Shown here: piece after piece, positions 54,719 to 62,882 of the stretch
Layout: every line of letters starts with the position of its first letter
How positions within the stretch are numbered: position 1 is the stretch's first letter
Source: Aggregicoccus sp. 17bor-14
GTDB taxonomy: Bacteria; Myxococcota; Myxococcia; Myxococcales; Myxococcaceae
Reading direction: 5' to 3'
DNA length: 64,000 bases
NCBI RefSeq assembly: GCF_009659535.1
Contig: NZ_VJZZ01000002.1
Location: forward strand, 248,001-312,000
Made by a program: the position numbers and the translations under genes
Notes under the pieces: generated by a model
What the model saw: the letters and a program-made list of their open reading frames with translations, nothing else
The model's database searches: none
Told to the model about the DNA's origin: nothing

Positions 54719-56590
54719 GTGCGCACGACCCTGCTCAAGCTCTGCACCCTTCCCCTGTTGCTCTCGCTGGGATGCGCGAGCACGACCGCGGACGGTGGCG
54801 TCGACGAGGGAGGCGTGGACCCTGGCGGCACCGGCGTGGACGCCTCGGTGGCCGGGGTGTGGAACCGCTTCGGCAGCGAGTATGGCCTCCAGACGGACGT
54901 GGCGTACGGCAGCATCGCGGGCGAGGTCACCGAGCGCGTGTTCATGTGCGAGCTGCCCCCGTCGCCCACCGCTGGGCTCTACAAGGGTCGGCTGGTGAGC
55001 GCGCACCGCATCCAGTGGGACGCCGAGCACGGCCTGCCCGACTACGAGGTGGTGTTCGAGGGCAGCACGATGCACTTCCTGCCGCAGAACGGCACCAACA
55101 CCTTCCTCGGCAACTACAAGCGCGGCACCTGGACGGCCGGGGCGTGCGAGCTGAAGATGGAGGGCGGCAAGCTGGTGGACGCCTCGCGCACCGGCTACGT
55201 CTACGCGCCCTCCAACTCCAGCGCCAACCCCCGGGTGATCAGCATCAAGGCGGGCGGGGTGACCCTGCCCGTGAAGGCCTCGGTGGAGGGCGCCTGCAAC
55301 ACCGCGCCGAAGATCCCGGGCAGCGCGGGCACCGCCGACATCCCGGTGGTCATCACCCTCAGCGGCACGGGCGTGGATGGCTCCTACACGCACACCGTGA
55401 ACACGGTCCTCTCCCCCTCGCGCCTCACCCAGCCCTGCAACCGGCTCGTCGTGATGATTGGCTGCGGCGCGCTCGAGGCCTGCGTCGACGTGGACAACAG
55501 CCCTCCGCCCCCGGACCCGGCCGCCGGGCTCTCGTGCAACACGGGCGCGCTCGGCAGCAGCTTCGACCTCGCGGCGACCACCTTCCCGAGGAACGTGGTG
55601 GTGGCGGACCTCAACGGCGACGGCCGCCCGGACGTGGCGGGCATCGGGGGCTACGGCGTCAGCGTGTGGCTCAACCAGGGCGGCGGCGCCTTTGCCCCGG
55701 AGGTCGTGTACGCGCTGAGCTTCGGCCGGGAGCTCGCCGCCGCGGACGTCAACGGTGACGGCCGGGTGGACCTGGTGGGCACCGGGCGGGACACTTCCGC
55801 GCGGGCCGCCGTGGGCGTGCTGCTGAACCGGGGGAGCGGCGCCTTCAACGCGCCGGTGCTCTACACCGTCGGCGACAGCAGCGGCGGAGAGCCGCCGCGC
55901 CGGCTCATCGCGACGGACCGCACGGGCGATGGCCGGCCGGACCTCGTCATGCTGCGCAACTCGGATAACGCGTATCCGGATGGCGCGCTCACCCTGATGA
56001 CCAACAGCGGCTCGGGCACCTTCAGCGTCTCGGCGAACGTCACCGGGCCCGGGCTCTACGACCTGGACGCGGCCGACCTCAACGCAGACGGCAAGGCGGA
56101 CGTGGTGGTCAGCACGGGGCAGGGGGTCGGCGTCTACCTCACGCAGGCCAACGGCGCGCTGGGCGCGCGCGTGGACTCCGGCAGCCCCACCGTGAGCCTC
56201 GTGCGCATCGCGGACGTGAACGGGGACGGCAAGCCGGACGTGGTCGCTCCCACGTCGGACACGACGCAGGTGCTGCTGAACCCGGGCACCGGCGTCTTCG
56301 GTGCGGCGAAGCTCACCTCGCAGTCCTTCGCGGCCCAGAACATGGTCGCCGCGGACGTGAACGGGGACGCCAAGCCGGACCTCGTGGGCTTCCTGCCGGG
56401 TCAGCCCGGCAGCATCCTGATCTCGCTCGGGCGAGGCGATGGGAGCTTCGCAGGGGTCACCGTCTACGGCTCGACGACCACCAGCGCCGCGGGGCTCGCG
56501 GTGGCGGACCTGACCGGAGACGGCAAGCGCGACGTGGTGGTGACCACCGACCCGAACGGCGTGGCGGTCATCACCAACGCCTGTCCGTAG
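54719..56590 (+). CDS. FG-GAP/VCBS-repeat surface lipoprotein
   Basis: The GTG at 54719, with AGGAG upstream, gives 623 residues. A lipoprotein signal ends in LSLGC. After a Gly/Asp linker the N-terminal 280 residues have a beta-rich domain (VWNRFGSEYGLQTDVAYGSI, CELKMEGGKLVDASRTGYVY) that I do not recognise. The C-terminal 330 residues form an integrin-like propeller with repeated calcium motifs: DLNGDGRPDV, DVNGDGRVDL, DRTGDGRPDL, DLNADGKADV, DVNGDGKPDV, DVNGDAKPDL, DLTGDGKRDV. It is therefore a Ca2+-binding surface adhesin-like protein. The seven blades match a full propeller. Confidence 0.88.
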   Translation: MRTTLLKLCTLPLLLSLGCASTTADGGVDEGGVDPGGTGVDASVAGVWNRFGSEYGLQTDVAYGSIAGEVTERVFMCELPPSPTAGLYKGRLVSAHRIQWDAEHGLPDYEVVFEGSTMHFLPQNGTNTFLGNYKRGTWTAGACELKMEGGKLVDASRTGYVYAPSNSSANPRVISIKAGGVTLPVKASVEGACNTAPKIPGSAGTADIPVVITLSGTGVDGSYTHTVNTVLSPSRLTQPCNRLVVMIGCGALEACVDVDNSPPPPDPAAGLSCNTGALGSSFDLAATTFPRNVVVADLNGDGRPDVAGIGGYGVSVWLNQGGGAFAPEVVYALSFGRELAAADVNGDGRVDLVGTGRDTSARAAVGVLLNRGSGAFNAPVLYTVGDSSGGEPPRRLIATDRTGDGRPDLVMLRNSDNAYPDGALTLMTNSGSGTFSVSANVTGPGLYDLDAADLNADGKADVVVSTGQGVGVYLTQANGALGARVDSGSPTVSLVRIADVNGDGKPDVVAPTSDTTQVLLNPGTGVFGAAKLTSQSFAAQNMVAADVNGDAKPDLVGFLPGQPGSILISLGRGDGSFAGVTVYGSTTTSAAGLAVADLTGDGKRDVVVTTDPNGVAVITNACP

Positions 56591-56847
56591 CCTGCGCAGG
56601 CGCGCCCCCAAGGGCGCCAACTGCGTCGCCTCGCCCACGTGAACGAGGATGGTCCGGACGCCGGTGGATTCGTCAGGTACGCCAGCACCCGGCGCTCGCC
56701 ACCGCAGCGTGTGCGGGAGGCCGGTGGGCTCAGCCTGCGTTGGGAAGGTCGACGTTCGCCTGCAGCGTCTCCTCGCGGGAACCCTGGCCGGCGGGCTTTC
56801 GCTGGACAGGGAGGCGAGGAGGTGTGGGCCTCCGTGCAGCGGATGCG
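56591..56847. other. 257-base convergent intergenic region without a clear gene
   Basis: Short frames exist on both strands, but none has a domain or a ribosome site. GGCGCGCCCCCAAGGGCGCC (56600-56620 area) may form a small imperfect hairpin for the FG-GAP gene. Base composition here is slightly less extreme than in the flanking genes. I see nothing else. Confidence 0.35.
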
Positions 56848-57309
56848 TCACAGGAGCTGCTGGTACACGATGAAGCCGCTTCGCGTGGCGACCTGGTCGT
56901 AGAGGGCCCGGGCGGTGGCGTTGGTCTCGTGCGTCTGCCAGTACAGCCGGCGGCACCCGAGCCTCGCGGCTTCGTCGTGGACCGCCTGAATCAACGCCCG
57001 CGCCACGCCCTTTCCCCGGGCCGCCGGCGCCGTGAACAGGTCCTGCAGGTAGCAGCTGGGGACGAGCTGGAGGGTGCTGCGGTGCAGCAGCGCGTGAGCG
57101 AGCCCCAGCAGCGACCCCGACGCCTCTGCCACCCAGGCGAGCATGGGCTCGTAGGGGTCGAAGAAGCGCGACCAGGTGGTGCGCGTGACCTCCATCGGCA
57201 GCGCGGTCGTGCCCTCCCTCCCGTAAAAGGCGTTGTACCCATCCCAGAGGGCCTTCCAGGCCTCGAAGTCGTCCGGCGACGCCCGGCGGATGATCAGGTC
57301 GTTCGTCAC
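56848..57309 (-). CDS. GNAT-family N-acetyltransferase
   Basis: The GTG at 57309 (VTNDLIIRRASPDDFEAWKA) with AGGGAG upstream gives 153 residues, the usual size. The core motif is LQDLFTAPAARGKGVARALI, with the acetyl-CoA loop RGKGVA; TNATARALYDQVA and FIVYQQLL follow. The frame continues to 57468, but that part has no domain. It is likely a small-molecule acetyltransferase (amino acid or amine); the substrate is unknown. Confidence 0.88.
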   Translation of the reverse strand: MTNDLIIRRASPDDFEAWKALWDGYNAFYGREGTTALPMEVTRTTWSRFFDPYEPMLAWVAEASGSLLGLAHALLHRSTLQLVPSCYLQDLFTAPAARGKGVARALIQAVHDEAARLGCRRLYWQTHETNATARALYDQVATRSGFIVYQQLL

Positions 57310-57520
57310 GAGGTGCTCCCTTCGGCCACGACGTTGCGGAGCGCAGCGTTTCCACGAGGAGTCCGGGAGGGGAACCCGGCGAGGTTCTCGCGCACCGCTC
57401 TCCCTGCCTTGCTGCCTCCGTCCCGCCTGCCCTGGGCGGGACGCTCCAGGGCGAGGCCGACAGCACACCTGGGCGCGACCGGCCCGGGCGAGGGGGACGG
57501 CCTCCGGGCTGTCCAGCGCC

Positions 57521-59911
57521 TCAGGGCCAGTGCGCGATCCAACCGTCCTCGCCCACCACCCAGAGGTTCTCGGGGCTCGTGCCGGCGAGGTCGCGCAGCC
57601 TCACGCCCGACAGCGGGGCGCCCACCTGGCGCCAGGTGCTGCCGTCGAACTGGAACACGCGGCTCTGCTGCGGCGTCGCGCCGCTCGCGGGCGTATAGGC
57701 CACCGCGTAGAGCGCGTTGCGACCGAAGGCCACCAGCGCCACGAGGTCGCCCTCGCTCGCGCTCGCCAGCGGCCCTGCGACCTGCACCGTGCTCGCCCCG
57801 TCGAAGCGCATCACCGTGTTGGCGTCGCCGACGGCGTACGCGAGCTTCGGGTGCAGGGCCCACACCGCGCGCAGCAGCTGGTCACCCTGGTCGGTGCCGT
57901 TGCCCACCGGGGCGAAGAAGTTGTTCACCGTGTCGAACTGATAGATGCGCCCCTTCGTCCCGGGCGTGCCTCCGACTGCCAGGAGGTTCGAGCGCGCCGT
58001 TCCGTGGACGTCGTAGAGCGGGAAGGTGTGGTCCTTCGTGGTGGCATTGTTGCCGTTCTCGGCGCCGTCCCAGACGACCGAGCGGCCCGGCAGAGCGTTC
58101 TGGCCGGTCGGCACGGGCCGCACCTCGCCCACCGCGTACACGTCCTGGCCGCCCGTCTTCGGAATGCCGAAGATGCCGCGGGAGTAGCTCGAGGACTGGC
58201 CCCAGCTGCCGCTGTTACAGGTGCCCTGCGCGATGTTGTAGACGCCCAGGCGCAGCTCGCCTCCGAGGAAGAGCTTGCCGCTCGAGGCATCCGCCCACAC
58301 GCCCTGCCACTCGCCCACGCAGCTCTGCGCGGTGGGGCCGAAGCTCGAAGCGCCCGGCACGCGCAGCAGCACCTGGCTGCCCTGGCCGGCCACCGCGACG
58401 CCCCCGTTGCCGAAGAGGCTCACCGAGTACCACTGGGCCGTCGTCCCGCCGGCGGACTCGCGCTGCCAGGGGTCGGTGTCCGCGCGGCAGGCGAGCTGCT
58501 CGTCGACGCTGCCGTTGCAGTTGTTGTCCTTGTGGTCGCACAGCTCGGGGGCGCCGGGCTTCACGAAGGGGTCGCCGTCGTCACAGTCGTCGTTGCTCGT
58601 GACGAAGTCCGGCCCGAGGCACTCGTTCACCGCCGCCACGCCCGCCTTGCCGCGCGTGTCGCGGTCATCGTCCGGATAGGCGGGCACCTTCGCCGTCCCG
58701 ACGCACTGGGTGCCCGTCTTCGCGGCGTTGCAGGCGAGCTTGCCGGCGCAGGGCTGCCCGCCCACGTTGCACGAGGCCCCCAGGTTGAAGCCCTCGTCCA
58801 CGACGCCGTCGCAGGTGTTGTCCTTGCCGTCGCAGAGCTCGCCCGTGGTCTGCTTCTTCACCGTGGCGTCGCCGTCGTCGCAGTCGGTGTTGTTCGCCAC
58901 CCAGCCGGCCGTCTCGTTCGCGCAGCGCGGCTCCGCGGCGGCCCTGCTGCTGCCCTGGCCGTCGCCGTCCGCGTCCGGGTAGAGCATGACGGGCGTGGCG
59001 GCGTTGCAGGCGGCCGTGCCGTCCGCGAGGCAGGCGCGTGCGCCCGCGCAGCTCTTGCCGTTCACCACCGCGCTCGTGCATGCGGCGCCGACGTTGAAGC
59101 CCTCGTCCTTCGCGCCGTCGCAGTTGTTGTCCACGCCGTCGCAGCGCTCGGCCGCGTTGGGGTTCACCTTGTTGTTGCCGTCGTTGCAGTCCAGCGCGTT
59201 GGCCACGTAGCCCGCCGGCTGCAGGCAGGCCGTCTTGCCCGGCGCGGTGCTCGAGCCGAAGCCGTCCCCGTCCGTGTCCGGGCGCCACTGGCCCTGCGTC
59301 TCGGTGCAGCTGCGCGTGCCGTCCGCCGCGCACGCCCACGCGCTCTGGCAGCCCGCGGCCGTGGTGCACAGCTGCCCCACGCTGAAGCCCTCGTCGCGCT
59401 GCCCGTCGCAGTTGTTGTCCACGCCATCACAGCGCTCGGTGCCGTCCGGAGAGACATTGGCCGCGTCGTCGCGGCAGTCGCTGCCGCCGCTCGCCGCCTC
59501 CACGTAGCCGTCGCCGTCCGCGTCGCGCGCGCTGAGCGCGAGCGTGAGCTGCGTCACCTGGCCCTCCACCACCGCGGCCTGGCCATCGGTCCTCGCCACC
59601 GCCGTGCCCACGCAGCCCTCGCGCTCAAAGGCCTCCACGCGCAGCTGCAGGGTGCTGCCCCAGCTCGGGTCGCGGAACACGGCGAGCTTCACCTCGCCGC
59701 CCGTCGCCTCGCCCTTGCCCGCCACGTCCGTGCTGTGCGCGGGGGCGCCCTGGCCCGCCGCATCCACGGCGCTCACCCGCAGGCAGCGCGGGCGGAAGCC
59801 GGAGTAGGCCACCGTGAGGCTCACTGCGCCCTCGCGCGGAGGGGTGGAGGAGCAGGCCGCGAGCAGGAACAGGCAGACGGCCGGGAGGACGCGCGAGCGG
59901 GGAGCGTGCAC
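57521..59911 (-). CDS. MopE-type metal-binding-repeat lipoprotein with C-terminal propeller
   Basis: The protein has 796 residues, with a lipoprotein signal (VCLFLLAAC). After an Ig-like N-terminal region it contains at least four MopE-type repeats (CDGVDNNCDGQRDEGF, CDGVDNNCDGAKDEGF, CDGKDNTCDGVVDEGF, CDHKDNNCNGSVDE), each preceded by DCxDDG-type segments and separated by Cys-rich segments. The C-terminal 310 residues are an Ala/Gly beta-propeller (VALVAFGRNALYAVAYTPAS, LRDLAGTSPENLWVVGEDGW). MopE-type repeats bind metals, for example copper, and myxobacteria have many such proteins. The propeller suggests binding of a surface partner. Confidence 0.87.
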   Translation of the reverse strand: MHAPRSRVLPAVCLFLLAACSSTPPREGAVSLTVAYSGFRPRCLRVSAVDAAGQGAPAHSTDVAGKGEATGGEVKLAVFRDPSWGSTLQLRVEAFEREGCVGTAVARTDGQAAVVEGQVTQLTLALSARDADGDGYVEAASGGSDCRDDAANVSPDGTERCDGVDNNCDGQRDEGFSVGQLCTTAAGCQSAWACAADGTRSCTETQGQWRPDTDGDGFGSSTAPGKTACLQPAGYVANALDCNDGNNKVNPNAAERCDGVDNNCDGAKDEGFNVGAACTSAVVNGKSCAGARACLADGTAACNAATPVMLYPDADGDGQGSSRAAAEPRCANETAGWVANNTDCDDGDATVKKQTTGELCDGKDNTCDGVVDEGFNLGASCNVGGQPCAGKLACNAAKTGTQCVGTAKVPAYPDDDRDTRGKAGVAAVNECLGPDFVTSNDDCDDGDPFVKPGAPELCDHKDNNCNGSVDEQLACRADTDPWQRESAGGTTAQWYSVSLFGNGGVAVAGQGSQVLLRVPGASSFGPTAQSCVGEWQGVWADASSGKLFLGGELRLGVYNIAQGTCNSGSWGQSSSYSRGIFGIPKTGGQDVYAVGEVRPVPTGQNALPGRSVVWDGAENGNNATTKDHTFPLYDVHGTARSNLLAVGGTPGTKGRIYQFDTVNNFFAPVGNGTDQGDQLLRAVWALHPKLAYAVGDANTVMRFDGASTVQVAGPLASASEGDLVALVAFGRNALYAVAYTPASGATPQQSRVFQFDGSTWRQVGAPLSGVRLRDLAGTSPENLWVVGEDGWIAHWP

Positions 59912-60018
59912 GCTCCCAACGCTCGGCCGGCCGCCCCTCCCGAGTCAAGACGGCGACCCCATTTCGCAACGGCCCGCAGCCGCATGCCGGCATCTTTGCA
60001 ATGCGGGAGGAATGCACC

Positions 60019-60648
60019 TCAGGGCGCGTAGTCGCTGTAGACGCGCTGCAGCGCAGGATCTGCCGCGAGGCTCGCCGGCGTGACGAGCTCGAGCCCGAGC
60101 GGCACCGTCCCGCCGTAGCGCTCGCGCAGCGCGGGGCCGAGCGCGCGCAGGTCCAGGCGCTCAAGCCGCTCGCGCTGGCCCAGCGTGAGCCCCGCGCCGC
60201 GCGCGTAGGCCTTGTGCACCAGCTCCGAGCAGTACAGCGCCTCGTCACCCCAGCCGAAGCGCGCGTCGTAGGGCTTGCCCAGGTGGCGGCGCGCCTCGCG
60301 CAGCACCGCCTCGCGCGCCTGCGGGGCGAGCCCCGGGTGGCGCAGCACGAGGAGCCGGCCCCCCTCGCCCCGCGCGCGCCAGCGCTCGAAGGGCGTGCGC
60401 TGCACCGGCTGCACCGCCTCGAGCACGAAGGTGCCCTGCGCCGTCACCTCCACCAGCCCCACGTGCGAGAGCGGGCTGTGCGTCGCCGCCTGGATGGCCG
60501 CGCTCTGGCGCGAGCGCGAGGTCTGGAACACGAGGTCGCCGCTCTGCAGCGGTGGCAGTGCCGCCGGGCGCGGCTGGCAGGCCGCGGCGTGGGCGGTGAG
60601 ACACGCGAGCAGCAGCAAGGCGCGGAGCGGGAAGAGGGGAGAGGACAT
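60019..60648 (-). CDS. YiiX/YebB-like permuted NlpC/P60 cysteine hydrolase
   Basis: The protein has 209 residues with a signal peptide (LFPLRALLLLACLTAHAAA). The papain-like permuted core has SGDLVFQTSRSRQS, SHVGLVEV with the catalytic His, and the Cys motif LYCSELVHKAYARG. Such enzymes cut peptide or lipid-ester bonds in the cell wall or envelope. The substrate is unknown. It may be a lipoprotein (a Cys follows at residue 24, HAAAC), but the lipobox is imperfect. Confidence 0.8.
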   Translation of the reverse strand: MSSPLFPLRALLLLACLTAHAAACQPRPAALPPLQSGDLVFQTSRSRQSAAIQAATHSPLSHVGLVEVTAQGTFVLEAVQPVQRTPFERWRARGEGGRLLVLRHPGLAPQAREAVLREARRHLGKPYDARFGWGDEALYCSELVHKAYARGAGLTLGQRERLERLDLRALGPALRERYGGTVPLGLELVTPASLAADPALQRVYSDYAP

Positions 60649-60684
60649 GCCGGCGGGGCAGTGCAGGCCGGGTGCCAGCGGCGC

Positions 60685-60725
60685 TCATCCCTCACCCCTA
60701 CCCTCTCCCAGGGGAAGAGGGGACG
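60685..60725 (-). repeat. Dispersed hairpin repeat, copy 2 (inverted)
   Basis: Read on the minus strand this segment gives CTGGGAGAGGGTAGGGGTGA and then GGGATG, nearly identical to the copy at 26450-26490. The hairpin arm CCCTCTCCC is at 60701-60709; the other arm has one extra A. It lies between the YiiX-like gene and thpR, at the 3' end of the latter. Confidence 0.6.
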
Positions 60726-60746
60726 GTTTCGCTCGACTGCACTCCA

Positions 60747-61304
60747 CTACGGCGAGGGGCCGGTGAGCGGCGCCTCGACGAGGCGGTGGTAGGCGCCCGC
60801 GCGGCTCTCGAAGAGCACGAGCTGGTCCACGCCGGCCTCGCCCCAGTCCTCGCCCGCGAGCGCCTCCACGCACGCCGTGAGGGCGGCGTCTCCGCGCGGG
60901 TCCTTCGCGCGCGCGAGCGTCAGGTGTGCCGTGTACGGGCGCGACTCCGGCGTGAAGCCCAGCGGCGTGAGCGCACGCGCCACGTCCGCCTGCAGCGCGC
61001 CCAGCGCCGCGGTGTCCCCGCACACGTCCGCCCAGAGCACGCGCGGGCGTGCGTGGGAGCCGAAGCTGCCGCCTCCCGCCGCGCTGAGGCGGAAGGGCGC
61101 GTGGCGCGCGGCCACCTCGCGCAGCGCGGCCTCCAGCGCCGGCACGCGCTCGGGTGGGGTCTCGCCGAGGAAGGCGAGCGTGAGGTGCAGCCCCTCGAGC
61201 CGCGCCCAGCGCGCGCGCGGCGCGAGCGCCCGCAGCCGCGCCACCGCGGCCTCCGCGCGCGAGGTGACCTGCTCGCCCAGCGTCACCGCGACGAAGAGCC
61301 TCAT
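60747..61304 (-). CDS. thpR: RNA 2',3'-cyclic phosphodiesterase (2H family)
   Basis: The protein has 185 residues from the ATG at 61304. Two HxTx motifs are visible: HLTLAFLGETPPERVP and YTAHLTLARAKDP. These form the active site of the 2H phosphoesterase fold. ThpR-type enzymes open cyclic phosphate ends of RNA and are sometimes called RNA ligase-like. The start overlaps the stop of the YdjM-like gene by four bases, so both are probably cotranscribed. Confidence 0.92.
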   Translation of the reverse strand: MRLFVAVTLGEQVTSRAEAAVARLRALAPRARWARLEGLHLTLAFLGETPPERVPALEAALREVAARHAPFRLSAAGGGSFGSHARPRVLWADVCGDTAALGALQADVARALTPLGFTPESRPYTAHLTLARAKDPRGDAALTACVEALAGEDWGEAGVDQLVLFESRAGAYHRLVEAPLTGPSP

Positions 61305-61819
61305 GCCGCACGGCTCCGGCGCGGCCACAGCGCGTAGAGGAAGAAGGGCAGGAACAGCAGCGTCTCCACGAGCAGCACGTACAGCCCGCGCGCCGAGAGC
61401 ATGCCTGCACCGATGGGCGCCACCGGCAGCGGGCGCAGCGGCGCGAAGAAGCGTGCGTTGCTCGCGGGCCACAGCAGCGCCGCGCCGAGGCCTCCGTCGG
61501 TGAGCGTGTCCAGCAGCCCATGGCTCGCCACCGCGACGAAGGTGAAGAGCCCGGCGCGGGCCGCACCCGGCGCGCGCAGCAGGCGCACGAGCAGCGCCGC
61601 GAGCAGCCCGAGCAGGGCGGCGAGCGCGAGCGAGTGGCTCGCGCCGCGGTGGCCCCAGGGGGCCGCGTAGGGGATGCCCAGCCGGAAGGCGACCACGTCC
61701 GCATCCGGCAGCAGCGCGAGCGCGCCCAGCAGCGCGAGCGGGACGAGGCCGCCGCGCGCGCGCCCCGTGTAGCGCCGCCCCAGTGCCATCCCCACCGCCA
61801 CGTGCCCGATGCTCGCCAT
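61301..61819 (-). CDS. YdjM-like metal-dependent membrane hydrolase
   Basis: The protein has 172 residues with about four or five membrane segments. The N-terminus (MASIGHVAVGMALGRRY) and conserved LLPDADVVAFRLGIPYAAPW, GHRGASHSLALAALLG and ASHGLLDTLTDGG carry the His and Asp residues typical of the DUF457/YdjM family. In E. coli YdjM is induced by the SOS response; here no LexA-type site was seen. The activity is unknown. It overlaps thpR by four bases. Confidence 0.85.
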   Translation of the reverse strand: MASIGHVAVGMALGRRYTGRARGGLVPLALLGALALLPDADVVAFRLGIPYAAPWGHRGASHSLALAALLGLLAALLVRLLRAPGAARAGLFTFVAVASHGLLDTLTDGGLGAALLWPASNARFFAPLRPLPVAPIGAGMLSARGLYVLLVETLLFLPFFLYALWPRRSRAA

Positions 61820-61864
61820 GCTCCGGAAGGTTAGACCCCGCGAGGCCGGAGGACCACGCCGCGC

Positions 61865-62764
61865 TCACCTCGCTGCTGGGCTGCAGACCTGGCGGACGAG
61901 GCCCCGCAGCCAGCGGTGCGCGGGGTCCGCGTCCTGGCGCGGATGCCAGAGCAGGGAGACGTGGAGCTCGGGCACCGGGAAGGGCAGCGGGAAGCCGAAC
62001 ATCCCCGTCCGCAGGCTCGCGGTGTGGCGCTCTGGAACGGTGGCGACGAGGTCGCCCCCGCGCGCGAGCGCGAGCGCGGCCGAGAAGCCGCCCACCACCG
62101 CGACGATGCGGCGCTCCAGGCCGAGCGCCGCGAGCGCCTCGTCCACCGGCCCCCTGTCCCGCCCGCGCCGCGAGAAGTGGACGTGCCGGCCGCCCGCGTA
62201 GCGCGCAGGGCTCACCCGGCCCCGGCTGAGCGGATGTCCCTTGCGCACCACGCCGATGAAGCGGTCCCGGAACAGGCCCTGCGCACGGAGCTCCGGTCCC
62301 ATGTCCTGCCCCACGACTCCCGTCTCCAGGTCGATGCTCCCGTCGCGCAGCGGCGTGCTGTCCTTGTCCACCTTCGGCACGAAGCGCAGCCGCACCCCGG
62401 GCGCCTCCGTCTGCACGCGTGTGAGCAGCCGCGGGCCGAAGCTCTCCACGAAGCCCTCGCTCGTGCGCAGCGTGAAGGTGCGCACCAGCCGCGAGAGGTC
62501 CAGCTCCTGCGCGGGCCGCAGCAGCGCCTGGGCGTCCTGCACCAGCGGGCCCACCCGCTCGCGCAGCTCGAGCGCGCGCGGCGTGGGGACGAGCCCGCGG
62601 CCCGCCCGCACCAGGAGTGGGTCACCCGTCACCTCCCGCAGCCGCGCGAGCGCACGGCTCATCGCGGAGGGACTGAGGCGCAGGCGCCGCGCCGCGCGCG
62701 CGACGCTGCCCTCGGTGAGCAGCACGTCCAGGGTCACCAGCAGGTTGAGGTCCGGCGTCGGCAT
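61865..62764 (-). CDS. LysR-family transcriptional regulator
   Basis: With the ATG at 62764 (MPTPDLNLLVTLDVLLTEGS) the protein has 299 residues; starts at 62773 or a GTG at 62791 are also possible, and ribosome sites do not decide. The N-terminal HTH is EGSVARAARRLRLSPSAMSRALARLREV in its usual position. The remainder is the LysR substrate-binding domain (PLRDGSIDLETGVVGQDMGP, HVSLLWHPRQDADPAHRWLRG). It diverges from the efflux pump gene, and a T-N11-A site lies between them, so it very likely controls that gene and itself. Confidence 0.92.
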   Translation of the reverse strand: MPTPDLNLLVTLDVLLTEGSVARAARRLRLSPSAMSRALARLREVTGDPLLVRAGRGLVPTPRALELRERVGPLVQDAQALLRPAQELDLSRLVRTFTLRTSEGFVESFGPRLLTRVQTEAPGVRLRFVPKVDKDSTPLRDGSIDLETGVVGQDMGPELRAQGLFRDRFIGVVRKGHPLSRGRVSPARYAGGRHVHFSRRGRDRGPVDEALAALGLERRIVAVVGGFSAALALARGGDLVATVPERHTASLRTGMFGFPLPFPVPELHVSLLWHPRQDADPAHRWLRGLVRQVCSPAAR

Positions 62765-62798
62765 GCCCTCCATATATGGCGTCAAACGCACGGATACA

Positions 62799-62813
62799 GT
62801 GCAAATGCTGCAC
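62799..62813. promoter_or_regulatory. LysR-type binding site (T-N11-A palindrome) between regulator and efflux pump
   Basis: GTGCA-AATGC-TGCAC is a perfect 5-5-5 palindrome that meets the LysR rule T-N11-A (T at 62800, A at 62812). It lies 70 bases before the ATG of the pump gene, where LysR activation sites usually are, and upstream of the regulator's own gene. A second palindrome, CCATATATGG (62770-62779), overlaps the regulator's possible starts. Confidence 0.55.
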
Positions 62814-62882
62814 GTTCCGCCATGTCTCCCCGGCGCCTAGCTTTCCTCCAGCTCCACTTCGGGAGCCGTGAGGAGCCGCCGC

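Noticed and set aside
57233-60031. 932-codon open frame on the plus strand opposite the MopE-type gene
   Set aside because: The minus strand codes for a lipoprotein with signal, MopE repeats and a propeller; the plus frame is an antisense shadow.
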